DNA of 5,577 nt from contig JARBTU010000131.1 in the NCBI GenBank assembly GCA_029240015.1, positions 1 to 5,577 on the forward strand, written 5' to 3'. Made by a program: the position numbers and the translations under genes. The DNA is from Oscillospiraceae bacterium (GTDB lineage: Bacteria; Bacillota; Clostridia; Oscillospirales; Ruminococcaceae). Shown piece by piece: positions 1 to 5,577 of this stretch. The stretch's first letter is position 1; every line of letters begins with the position of its first letter. The notes under the pieces were generated by a model. It worked only from the letters and a program-made list of their open reading frames with translations. It had not been told where the DNA came from and did no database searches.

Positions 1-330
1 ATATCCCTCAAAAATGATGCTGGTTGCTTTTTTAAACTGTGACATTCTTTTGCTGATGATAAAATAAAAAATAAATCCGGACAGCACAACGTAAATCCAA
101 CCTTTGATTAGCTGGATTTGCTTAATGGTCTCACTGTCTTTTATAAAGTAGCCAAGAATTCCGTCTGAGGATAATATCCATATCCCCCCAAGCAGAACAT
201 ACACAATAATAATTCTTAACGCAGCGAGGCGAGGTCTGACTTTTTTTTGAACCTCCAGAAAATTCGAAAACTGATGCTGAATATGCTTCTCCTTATGCTC
301 AAACCATGTTATGTCTCTTCTGTCCGCCAT
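1..330 (-). CDS. N-terminal part of a membrane-anchored sensor/signalling protein (probably PAS and/or GGDEF-EAL type), cut by the window edge
   Basis: An open frame of 110 codons runs from an ATG at 330-328 to the left edge without a stop. After about 35 polar residues come two hydrophobic segments, at about residues 37-55 (contains VYVLLGGIWIL) and 78-94 (contains GWIYVVLSGFIFYF). They are joined by a short extracytoplasmic loop with SSDGIL and a polar stretch ending in IQLIKGW. This pattern (LLGGIWILxSD, then QxxKGW and a second helix) is the N-terminal membrane module I know from many clostridial PAS-domain, GGDEF and EAL proteins of c-di-GMP signalling. The fragment ends in IIFEGY, just before the cytoplasmic part, so no catalytic domain is visible and the output activity is inferred. 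The ATG has a modest GGTGG ribosome-site-like sequence five bases upstream. In-frame GTG (339-337) and TTG (351-349) are alternative starts. It is transcribed divergently from gltB. Confidence 0.8.
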   Translation of the reverse strand, partial: MADRRDITWFEHKEKHIQHQFSNFLEVQKKVRPRLAALRIIIVYVLLGGIWILSSDGILGYFIKDSETIKQIQLIKGWIYVVLSGFIFYFIISKRMSQFKKATSIIFEGY

Positions 331-428
331 GCTGTCCACCGCTTTCTTCAACGCTGCTGTTCCACAATTTATATGTAATTTTTTACTGCTGGCTTTATAA
401 ATTCTTATATAATTAACTATTTTCTTTT

Positions 429-458
429 TATATAATTTATGTTATAATTGACATTCAA
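429..458 (-). promoter_or_regulatory. Weak candidate promoter for the sensor gene
   Basis: On the minus strand TTGAAT (458-453) and TATATA (434-429) are separated by 18 bases; each hexamer matches 4 of 6 consensus positions. It lies about 100 bases before the ATG at 330, and no better pair is seen between the minus-strand terminators and that start. In sequence this AT-rich, such matches arise readily by chance. Confidence 0.25.
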
Positions 459-469
459 GTCCTTATTTT

Positions 470-484
470 AATTTCTAGAAAATT
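470..484. promoter_or_regulatory. CodY-box-like sequence
   Basis: The sequence AATTTCTAGAAAATT matches the known CodY consensus AATTTTCWGAAAATT at 13 of 15 positions. It lies just upstream of the weak leftward promoter of the sensor gene. CodY is the branched-chain amino acid and GTP sensor of Firmicutes. The right half also belongs to the hairpin at 479-504, so the match may be partly a by-product of that repeat. Whether the host carries codY is not visible here. Confidence 0.25.
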
Positions 485-504
485 CGATGAAAATCGACAA
501 TTTT
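479..504 (-). terminator. Second hairpin after the orphan unit, possible back-up terminator
   Basis: The arms AAAATTCGAT (479-488) and ATCG-AC-AATTTT (493-504) pair over 10 positions with a two-base bulge and a four-base loop. Read on the minus strand the stem ends in UUUU. It lies directly after the stronger terminator at 511-549. The stem is mostly A-T, so it is weak as a terminator and could equally be an inverted repeat with another role. Confidence 0.3.
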
Positions 505-510
505 AGATTA

Positions 511-549
511 TAAAATTACAAAAGTGACCTGCAAAAGACGCAAGTCACT
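511..549 (-). terminator. Rho-independent terminator of the orphan leftward unit
   Basis: On the minus strand AGTGACTTGC (549-540) pairs with GCAGGTCACT (532-523) over 10 base pairs, including one U-G wobble, around a seven-base loop. A U-rich tail follows (TTTGTAATTTTA, 522-511). In plus-strand RNA the wobble becomes a C-A mismatch and the following sequence is CCCTCTTC rather than a U tract, so the element is oriented leftward. It insulates the sensor gene from transcription coming from the right. Confidence 0.65.
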
Positions 550-758
550 CCCTCTTCACATCATTATATTTTGCAACCCGTCATTTTTTTGATGCTGTTA
601 TATTTTTTATTGAGCTTATAAGAACTTTAAAAGTAATGGCGCCCGCGCCCAGTCCAAGCGATATTCCATCATTCCAATATGTTGCTATATTAAAGGATTT
701 TATTCAAAAACCCTATATTGATAATATACAAAACGAAAAACGAATAAAATACTCATTT
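511..758 (-). ncRNA. Candidate small RNA (about 250 nt) or unannotated small peptide gene
   Basis: A perfect consensus promoter (793-765) predicts a transcript starting near 758, and a directional terminator ends it near 511. Between them no ATG, GTG or TTG frame combines a plausible ribosome site with useful length. An ATG at 756-754 would be almost leaderless and gives 18 codons. Another ATG at 667-665, also with an overlapping ATG just before it, gives 17 codons without a ribosome site. A 40-codon open frame at 703-581 has a hydrophobic core (GISLGLGAGAITFKVLISSI) and a basic C-terminus but no standard start. The RNA has a GC-rich mini hairpin (GGCG-CGGG-CGCC, 649-638) and a UCCUUUAA segment (697-690) able to pair, with one bulged A, to the ribosome site region of gltB. 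I do not recognise it as 6S RNA or another named family. Promoter and terminator are seen; the transcript and its function are inferred. Confidence 0.45.
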
Positions 759-763
759 TGTAT
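726..763. repeat. Inverted repeat at the predicted start of the orphan unit
   Basis: ATACAAAA (726-733) and TTTTGTAT (756-763) are perfect 8-base inverted arms separated by 22 bases. The right arm sits between the -10 element and the predicted transcription start of the leftward promoter, so the pair could be an operator or a 5' hairpin that protects the RNA. The arms are A-T rich, so chance remains possible. Confidence 0.3.
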
Positions 764-764
764 G

Positions 765-793
765 ATTATACAGAATTTTCTTTAAAATGTCAA
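765..793 (-). promoter_or_regulatory. Perfect consensus sigma-A promoter, leftward
   Basis: On the minus strand TTGACA (793-788) and TATAAT (770-765) are separated by exactly 17 bases, a full match to the housekeeping sigma-A (sigma-70) consensus. The predicted start is near 758. The spacer also contains a 12-of-15 match to the CodY consensus (774-788), which is too weak to call. Its strength contrasts with the lack of an obvious gene downstream, which is why the orphan transcript is proposed. Confidence 0.7.
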
Positions 794-972
794 CATGTAT
801 CTTCTAAAAATTTCGTTAATAAAGTATTATTTTATTGAATATTGCAATGCCTAATATGTTCCGAACTATTTTTACATAAAAACACTGTTATTGATATAAA
901 GATTTGGCTGTTTTTTATTTAATATTACTAAAAACATGATACATATTACACAAAAAAACCACATCCGTTACA

Positions 973-1001
973 TTGATACTTTACGCTTATCATGATAGAA
1001 T
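973..1001 (+). promoter_or_regulatory. Likely gltB promoter with extended -10
   Basis: TTGATA (973-978) and TAGAAT (996-1001) each match 5 of 6 consensus positions and are separated by 17 bases. A TGA triplet (993-995) directly before the -10 gives the extended -10 form TGN. The predicted start is near 1007, which leaves a gltB leader of about 190 nt. It is the best rightward promoter I find before gltB. A promoter closer to the gene with -10 CATAAT (1129-1134) lacks any reasonable -35 and would need an activator. Confidence 0.55.
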
Positions 1002-1091
1002 AAAGTACTACTATTTAAATATAAGATAGAATCATACTATTCTTAAATTTGCTGTCCAAAATTATGTTTGCTTTTTATATCAAATAAAATC

Positions 1092-1153
1092 TTTGTGTAC
1101 ACCTTATCGCAAGTTTCTTATGAAGCGGCATAATATAAATGTTTGTGCACAAA
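1092..1153 (+). promoter_or_regulatory. Structured element in the gltB leader, or paired palindromic operators
   Basis: As RNA, UUUGUGUACA (1092-1101) pairs with UGUGCACAAA (1144-1153) over 10 positions, with one U-G wobble. The enclosed segment folds into a hairpin: UUAU (1104-1107) with AUAA (1130-1133), GC (1109-1110) with GC (1128-1129), and GUUUC (1113-1117) with GAAGC (1122-1126) around a UUAU loop. As DNA, each outer arm is itself palindromic: GTGTACAC (1095-1102) and the 12-base TTTGTGCACAAA (1142-1153). They lie about 50 bases apart, near five helical turns, which suits a dimeric regulator. Two copies of one palindrome must also pair with each other, so the outer stem alone does not prove an RNA role; the inner hairpin is the independent support. 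No known glutamine riboswitch or T-box signature is recognised. Confidence 0.4.
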
Positions 1154-1182
1154 TTGACTTATCTTATCTTACGCATGTTTAA

Positions 1183-1188
1183 AAGGAG
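1183..1188 (+). promoter_or_regulatory. gltB ribosome binding site
   Basis: AAGGAG is a strong Shine-Dalgarno core, 12 bases before the ATG at 1201, slightly longer than the usual spacing. An ATG at 1191-1193 is only two bases from it and is followed at once by TAA, so it cannot start GltB. The frame from 1201 begins with the expected short propeptide, which settles the start. Confidence 0.85.
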
Positions 1189-1200
1189 AGATGTAATTAA

Positions 1201-4200
1201 ATGAAAAACAAGGTGATTTGCCAAAAGCAAGGGTTATATGACCCCAAATATGAGCACGATGCTTGCGGTATTGGATTTGTTGCCAATATTAAGGGTAAAA
1301 AATCAAACGATATCCTTAATCAATCGCTCACAGTACTAAAAAACCTTAATCACAGAGGAGGCGTTGGAAGCGAGCCGAATTCCGGTGACGGTGCAGGCAT
1401 CTTAATCCAAATTCCTCATAAGTTTTTTGCAAAAGCATGTTCAGAATGCGGAATAAACTTAGCGGAGACTTTTGACTACGGAACCGGTCTTGTTTCACTA
1501 CCTCATGACAAAGAACTTCGTCAGAATTGTGAAAAAGTCTTTGAAGAGATGATTTCAAAAGAAGGACAAAAACTTCTCGGTTGGCGCGATGTTCCTGTGG
1601 ATCCTTCCGACCTTGGAGAAACAGCAAGACAAAGCATGCCGTACATCCGTCAGGTGTTTATCGGGCGCAGTGGTGTTAGCCAAGGAATAGAATTTGAACG
1701 CAAGCTATATATAATCCGCAGGATGGCTGAAAATGTAATGCATTCTTCCTATCCTGATGCTTCATTCTACATCGCAAGCTTATCTTCCAAGACAATTGTC
1801 TATAAAGGAATGCTGACATCCGATCAACTTGAGAATTTTTACATTGATCTTCAGGATGATGCTATAGAAACTGCTTTGGCGCTCGTTCATTCCCGCTACA
1901 GCACCAACACCTTCCCAAGTTGGGAAAGAGCGCATCCGAATCGTTACATCATACATAATGGTGAAATCAATACCATGCGCGGGAACGTTAATTTCATGAA
2001 TGCGCGTCAATCCATGCTCCAAACGGATGCTTTTGGTCCGAACCTTCAAAAAGTTCTCCCGGTTATCAACCTTGACGGAAGCGATTCCTCCATGTTCGAC
2101 AACTGTGTAGAATTCATGATGCTCTCCGGCATGCCGCTTGAGAAAGTTATGATGATGATGATCCCTGAACCATGGGCAAACAACGAAAGCATGAGCGAAG
2201 AGAAAAAAGCATTATATGAATTCAACAGCTGCCTAATGGAACCATGGGACGGTCCTGCTGCAATCAGCTTTACAGACGGTGCTCATATCGGCGCTTGTCT
2301 TGACCGAAACGGATTAAGACCTGCCAGATATTATGTAACGTCAGACGACATGGTTGTTTTGTCTTCCGAAGTGGGTGTTCTTGATATTCCTGCAGAAAAG
2401 GTTATCAAAAAAGAACGTTTGCATCCGGGAAGAATGCTTTTGATCGACACTGAAAAAGGAAAAATTATCAGTGACGAAGAAATCAAAAACACTGCCGCTT
2501 CTGCACACCCTTATCGTGAATGGCTGGAAAATTACATGATTGATATCAACCAGCTTGCTGATAATTCCACCGCTGATGCTAAGAAATCTGAAGACCTTGC
2601 TTGCTTGCAAAAAGCATTTGGATACACTTATGAAGACTTGCGTATGGTTTTAACCCCAATGGCGAAAGACGGGGTTGATCCCATCGGAGCAATGGGTAAC
2701 GACTCTCCTTTGGCCGTTCTTTCAGAAAAACCCCAACTTCTTTATAATTATTTCAAACAGCTTTTTGCTCAGGTTACAAACCCTCCTATCGATGCATTGC
2801 GCGAAGCGGTTGTTACTTCTTCTATTGTTTTACTCGGTTCAGAGGCAAACTTATTAAATGCTACGCCGGACAGTTGCCGTCGTATAAAACTTGCCGCTCC
2901 TGTTATTGATAATAAAGATTTAAATAAACTTAAGCACATTGATAAACCTTACTTCAAGTCGTTAACCATGTCCATCCTATTCCATGCGGAAGAAGGCGGA
3001 AAGGGCCTTGAGGCTGCTTTAGAACATCTGTTTACAACGGCTGCGGAAGCGGTTCGCAACGGAACCAATATTATTATATTGAGTGACCGCGGCGTAAACG
3101 ACAAGCTTTCTGCTATTCCTGCTCTTCTCGCTGTATCGGGTCTTCACCAATATTTGATTCGCGAAGGACTTAGAACCAGAGCCAGTATTGTCGTTGAATC
3201 GGGCGAGCCGAGAGAAGTGCATCACTTTGCCTGCCTCATCGGATTCGGAGCAACTGCAATTAATCCGTATCTTGCATTGGAGACAATCTCCAATCTTGTG
3301 GATGATGGATATGTTGAAGGAAAAACCGAAAAAGATGCTTATTACAACTATCTCAAGGCATCCAATAAAGGCGTTATCAAAATCCTTTCTAAAATGGGTA
3401 TTTCCACAATACAAAGCTATATGGGTGCACAGATATTCCAAGCAGTTGGTTTGGATAACAAATTTGTTGACAAATACTTCACCTCCACACCTTCTCCTAT
3501 CGGAGGAATCGGAATCAATGAAGTAGCGCGTGAATCACAACTAAGACACGACGAAGCCTTCGCTTTTGATGATTTTGACGATGAGCTCGAAAGTTCAGGT
3601 CTTTACCAATATCGTCGTGACGGAGAAAAACATTTATTCAATCCTGAAACCATCCACACGTTGCAGCAAGCATGCCGTGAGGGAGATTACAATAAATTCA
3701 AAGACTATTCCAATATGGTCAATGAAAACGAAGAACAAACCTGTACTGTCAGAAGCTTGTTGAAATTTGCCGACACTACACCTATTCCGATTGAAGAAGT
3801 GGAATCTGTAGACGCTATCTGCCGCAGATTTAAGACAGGGGCAATGTCTTATGGTTCTATCAGCTGTGAGGCACACGAAGCTCTCGCGATTGCGATGAAC
3901 AGAATCGGGGGAAAAAGCAACACTGGTGAAGGCGGAGAAAATCCGGAAAGATTTATACCGGAAGCCAACGGCGATTCCCGTTGCAGTGCAATCAAGCAGG
4001 TTGCTTCAGGACGATTTGGTGTAACAAGCGAATATCTTGTGAACGCGAAAGAAATCCAAATCAAAATGGCGCAAGGTGCAAAGCCTGGCGAGGGCGGACA
4101 GCTTCCCGGAAGAAAAGTTTATCCATGGGTTGCAAAAGTTCGTTATTCTACCCCAGGTGTTGGACTCATTTCCCCTCCTCCTCATCATGACATCTATTCT

Positions 4201-5577
4201 ATCGAAGACTTAAAAGAATTGATATATGACCTCAAGAATGCAAATCCAAATGCACGTATCAGCGTTAAACTAGTATCCGAAGTAGGCGTTGGAACGATTG
4301 CCGCAGGTGTTGCAAAAGGTCTTGCCGATGTTATCCTCATCAGCGGATATGACGGTGGAACAGGGGCTTCCCCTCGTACCAGTATCTATCATGCAGGCTT
4401 GCCGTGGGAACTTGGATTGGCAGAAACGCACCAGACCTTGTTGCTTAACGATTTAAGAAGCCGCATTGTTTTAGAAGCAGACGGAAAGCTCATGACGGGT
4501 CGTGATGTTGCTGTTGCTGCCTTGCTTGGTGCAGAAGAATTCGGATTCGCAACAGCTCCGCTTGTTGTTCTTGGCTGCGTGATGATGCGTGTCTGTAACC
4601 TCGATACCTGCCCGGTAGGTATCGCAACCCAAAATCCTAAACTTCGCTCAAAATTCACAGGAGATCCACAGCACGTTGTAAACTATATGCACTTTGTTGC
4701 ACAGGAACTTCGTGAAATCATGGCTTCTCTTGGATTCAGAACCATTGACGAAATGGTTGGACGTTCTGATAAACTTGTTTCCGGTACAGAATCTGCACAC
4801 TGGAAAGCAAGAAATCTTGATTATTCTCCAATCTTATATAGACCTAACTCTTCTGAAGATTCTGTTCTTTGCTGTACAACTTCTCAAGAACATCATCTGG
4901 AAGAAACTTTAGACCAAAAAGTTTTACTCAAACTTTGCGAACCTGCTCTTACAGACGGTAAGAAAGTGGAAGCTGACGTAGCTATCAGCAATACAGATCG
5001 TGCTGCTTGTACAATTCTGGGTTCTGAGCTTACTAAAAAATATGGTTCTGCAGGTCTTCCTGATGATACCATTAAGCTCAACTTCTTCGGATCAACCGGG
5101 CAAAGCTTTGGTGCTTTTGTTCCAAAAGGCATTACCATGACCCTTGAAGGTGACGCAAACGATTACATGGGAAAAGGTCTTTCGGGCGGTCACATCATTG
5201 TTCGTAAACCAAAAGAATCTTCTTTTGAAGCAGATGAAAACATTATTATCGGAAACGTAGCATTCTATGGTGCTACAAGCGGTGAGGCCTACATCGGCGG
5301 TATCGCGGGAGAGCGTTTCTGTGTAAGAAACAGCGGATTGACAGCAGTAGTTGAGGCAGTCGGAGACCACGGCTGTGAGTATATGACAGGTGGTCGTGTT
5401 GTTGTACTGGGCGCCACAGGCAGAAACTTTGCGGCGGGAATGTCAGGCGGAATTGCTTTTGTCTATGACGAAGACGGCACATTCTCCAATCGTTGTAATA
5501 CAGAGATGGTTGCCCTTGAAACATTAACCGATACTCATGCAGGACAACTTAAAGAATGGGTTTCCAACCATTATCAA
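1201..5577 (+). CDS. gltB: Glutamate synthase (GOGAT) large subunit, 3' end cut by the window
   Basis: This large subunit releases ammonia from glutamine and channels it to 2-oxoglutarate, which is reduced to glutamate using electrons normally delivered by the GltD subunit. It is the assimilation step that follows glutamine synthetase, in the cytoplasm. Residues 22-440 form the class II amidotransferase domain: Cys22 (in HDACGIGF) becomes the N-terminal nucleophile once a 21-residue propeptide is removed, with Arg52 in HRGG, Asn253-Gly254 in HNGEINT and Asp295 in GSDSSMFDN. The central domain covers about 470-750. The FMN/synthase domain covers about 790-1190, with GGKSNTGEGGE (903-913), KPGEGGQLPG (961-970), SGYDGGTGASP (1048-1058) and the 3Fe-4S cysteines 1126, 1132 and 1137 (CX5CX4C). 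The GXGXG domain starts near 1250. The family is usually 1480-1550 residues; 1459 are visible without a stop or frameshift. B. subtilis names the equivalent gene gltA. Partner choice (GltD or ferredoxin) cannot be decided here. Confidence 0.97.
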   Translation, partial: MKNKVICQKQGLYDPKYEHDACGIGFVANIKGKKSNDILNQSLTVLKNLNHRGGVGSEPNSGDGAGILIQIPHKFFAKACSECGINLAETFDYGTGLVSLPHDKELRQNCEKVFEEMISKEGQKLLGWRDVPVDPSDLGETARQSMPYIRQVFIGRSGVSQGIEFERKLYIIRRMAENVMHSSYPDASFYIASLSSKTIVYKGMLTSDQLENFYIDLQDDAIETALALVHSRYSTNTFPSWERAHPNRYIIHNGEINTMRGNVNFMNARQSMLQTDAFGPNLQKVLPVINLDGSDSSMFDNCVEFMMLSGMPLEKVMMMMIPEPWANNESMSEEKKALYEFNSCLMEPWDGPAAISFTDGAHIGACLDRNGLRPARYYVTSDDMVVLSSEVGVLDIPAEKVIKKERLHPGRMLLIDTEKGKIISDEEIKNTAASAHPYREWLENYMIDINQLADNSTADAKKSEDLACLQKAFGYTYEDLRMVLTPMAKDGVDPIGAMGNDSPLAVLSEKPQLLYNYFKQLFAQVTNPPIDALREAVVTSSIVLLGSEANLLNATPDSCRRIKLAAPVIDNKDLNKLKHIDKPYFKSLTMSILFHAEEGGKGLEAALEHLFTTAAEAVRNGTNIIILSDRGVNDKLSAIPALLAVSGLHQYLIREGLRTRASIVVESGEPREVHHFACLIGFGATAINPYLALETISNLVDDGYVEGKTEKDAYYNYLKASNKGVIKILSKMGISTIQSYMGAQIFQAVGLDNKFVDKYFTSTPSPIGGIGINEVARESQLRHDEAFAFDDFDDELESSGLYQYRRDGEKHLFNPETIHTLQQACREGDYNKFKDYSNMVNENEEQTCTVRSLLKFADTTPIPIEEVESVDAICRRFKTGAMSYGSISCEAHEALAIAMNRIGGKSNTGEGGENPERFIPEANGDSRCSAIKQVASGRFGVTSEYLVNAKEIQIKMAQGAKPGEGGQLPGRKVYPWVAKVRYSTPGVGLISPPPHHDIYSIEDLKELIYDLKNANPNARISVKLVSEVGVGTIAAGVAKGLADVILISGYDGGTGASPRTSIYHAGLPWELGLAETHQTLLLNDLRSRIVLEADGKLMTGRDVAVAALLGAEEFGFATAPLVVLGCVMMRVCNLDTCPVGIATQNPKLRSKFTGDPQHVVNYMHFVAQELREIMASLGFRTIDEMVGRSDKLVSGTESAHWKARNLDYSPILYRPNSSEDSVLCCTTSQEHHLEETLDQKVLLKLCEPALTDGKKVEADVAISNTDRAACTILGSELTKKYGSAGLPDDTIKLNFFGSTGQSFGAFVPKGITMTLEGDANDYMGKGLSGGHIIVRKPKESSFEADENIIIGNVAFYGATSGEAYIGGIAGERFCVRNSGLTAVVEAVGDHGCEYMTGGRVVVLGATGRNFAAGMSGGIAFVYDEDGTFSNRCNTEMVALETLTDTHAGQLKEWVSNHYQ

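Larger units (their letters stand above)
331..1200. other. AT-rich intergenic region between divergent sensor gene and gltB
   Basis: This 870-base stretch has no recognisable protein gene. From left to right it holds a weak leftward promoter for the sensor gene, a CodY-box-like sequence, two hairpins that read as terminators on the minus strand, an orphan leftward transcription unit with a consensus promoter, about 180 bases of featureless AT-rich sequence (794-972), a rightward promoter, and a structured leader in front of gltB. A short GC-rich island (GGCGCCCGCGCC, 638-649) inside the orphan unit stands out from its surroundings. Confidence 0.85.

Noticed and set aside
523..549. The AGTGAC/GTCACT hairpin as a rightward terminator.
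   Set aside because: On the plus strand the stem has a C-A mismatch and no U tract follows; only the minus-strand reading fits.
636..785. A 49-codon plus-strand frame beginning MAPAPSPSDIPSFQ.
   Set aside because: No ribosome site precedes its ATG, no promoter serves it, its composition becomes random AT-rich toward the end, and it lies antisense across the consensus leftward promoter.
1154..1182. TTGACT at 1154-1159 as the -35 of a gltB promoter.
   Set aside because: The position 17 bases on is GTTTAA, a poor -10, and the transcript would start within or after the ribosome site.
1007..1200. A known riboswitch or T-box in the gltB leader.
   Set aside because: No T-box AGGGTGG-type sequence, no recognisable glutamine riboswitch core and no terminator with a U tract is present; only a fold of unknown class can be claimed.
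2149..2160. Four consecutive ATG codons in gltB as a slippery or variable repeat.
   Set aside because: They encode a Met run (residues 317-320) before IPEPW, a place where GltB proteins are normally rich in hydrophobic residues and methionine; the frame is intact.
3019..3441. A 140-codon minus-strand frame inside gltB, the longest of several overlapping frames within 1346-5524.
   Set aside because: It lies wholly within the intact, family-typical gltB frame and its translation shows no recognisable domain; the same applies to the shorter overlapping frames on both strands.
1..5577. CRISPR arrays, insertion sequences, tRNA or rRNA genes.
   Set aside because: No regularly spaced direct repeats, transposase-like frames, terminal inverted repeats or cloverleaf/rRNA sequences were found.

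Overview
The window looks like chromosome from a low-GC Gram-positive anaerobe, most likely a Clostridia member. The signs are an AT-rich intergenic region, a strong AAGGAG ribosome binding site, a two-helix sensor N-terminus of a type common in clostridial c-di-GMP signalling proteins, and a glutamate synthase large subunit of bacterial GltB type. The genus cannot be fixed from the sequence alone.

Layout. Positions 1-330 (minus strand) hold the first 110 codons of a membrane-anchored sensor protein that runs off the left edge. Positions 331-1200 are an 870-base, very AT-rich intergenic region. Positions 1201-5577 (plus strand) hold 1459 codons of gltB, the large subunit of glutamate synthase (GOGAT), which runs off the right edge with about 40-70 codons missing. 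All family hallmarks are present: the catalytic Cys22 behind a short propeptide, the Asn-Gly oxyanion pair, FMN-domain loops, a CX5CX4C iron-sulfur motif and the C-terminal GXGXG domain. A gltD small-subunit gene would be expected downstream but lies outside the window.

The intergenic region is the interesting part. (a) A perfect consensus sigma-A promoter (TTGACA, 17 bases, TATAAT) points leftward at 793-765. About 210 bases further on is a hairpin with a U-rich tail (549-511) whose stem pairs better in minus-strand RNA. Together they define an orphan unit of about 250 nt with no convincing coding sequence, a candidate small RNA or unusual small peptide gene. (b) A good rightward promoter with an extended -10 (973-1001) would give gltB a leader of roughly 190 nt. 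That leader contains a 10-bp long-range stem (1092-1101 with 1144-1153) enclosing an 11-pair hairpin (1104-1133). It could be a structured regulatory leader, or the DNA palindromes that form the arms could be paired operators. (c) A CodY-box-like site lies at 470-484, in front of the sensor gene.

The two protein genes are divergently arranged and need not share a function. GltB makes glutamate from glutamine and 2-oxoglutarate. The putative small RNA and the leader are the elements most likely to connect local regulation to nitrogen status, but that is inference.
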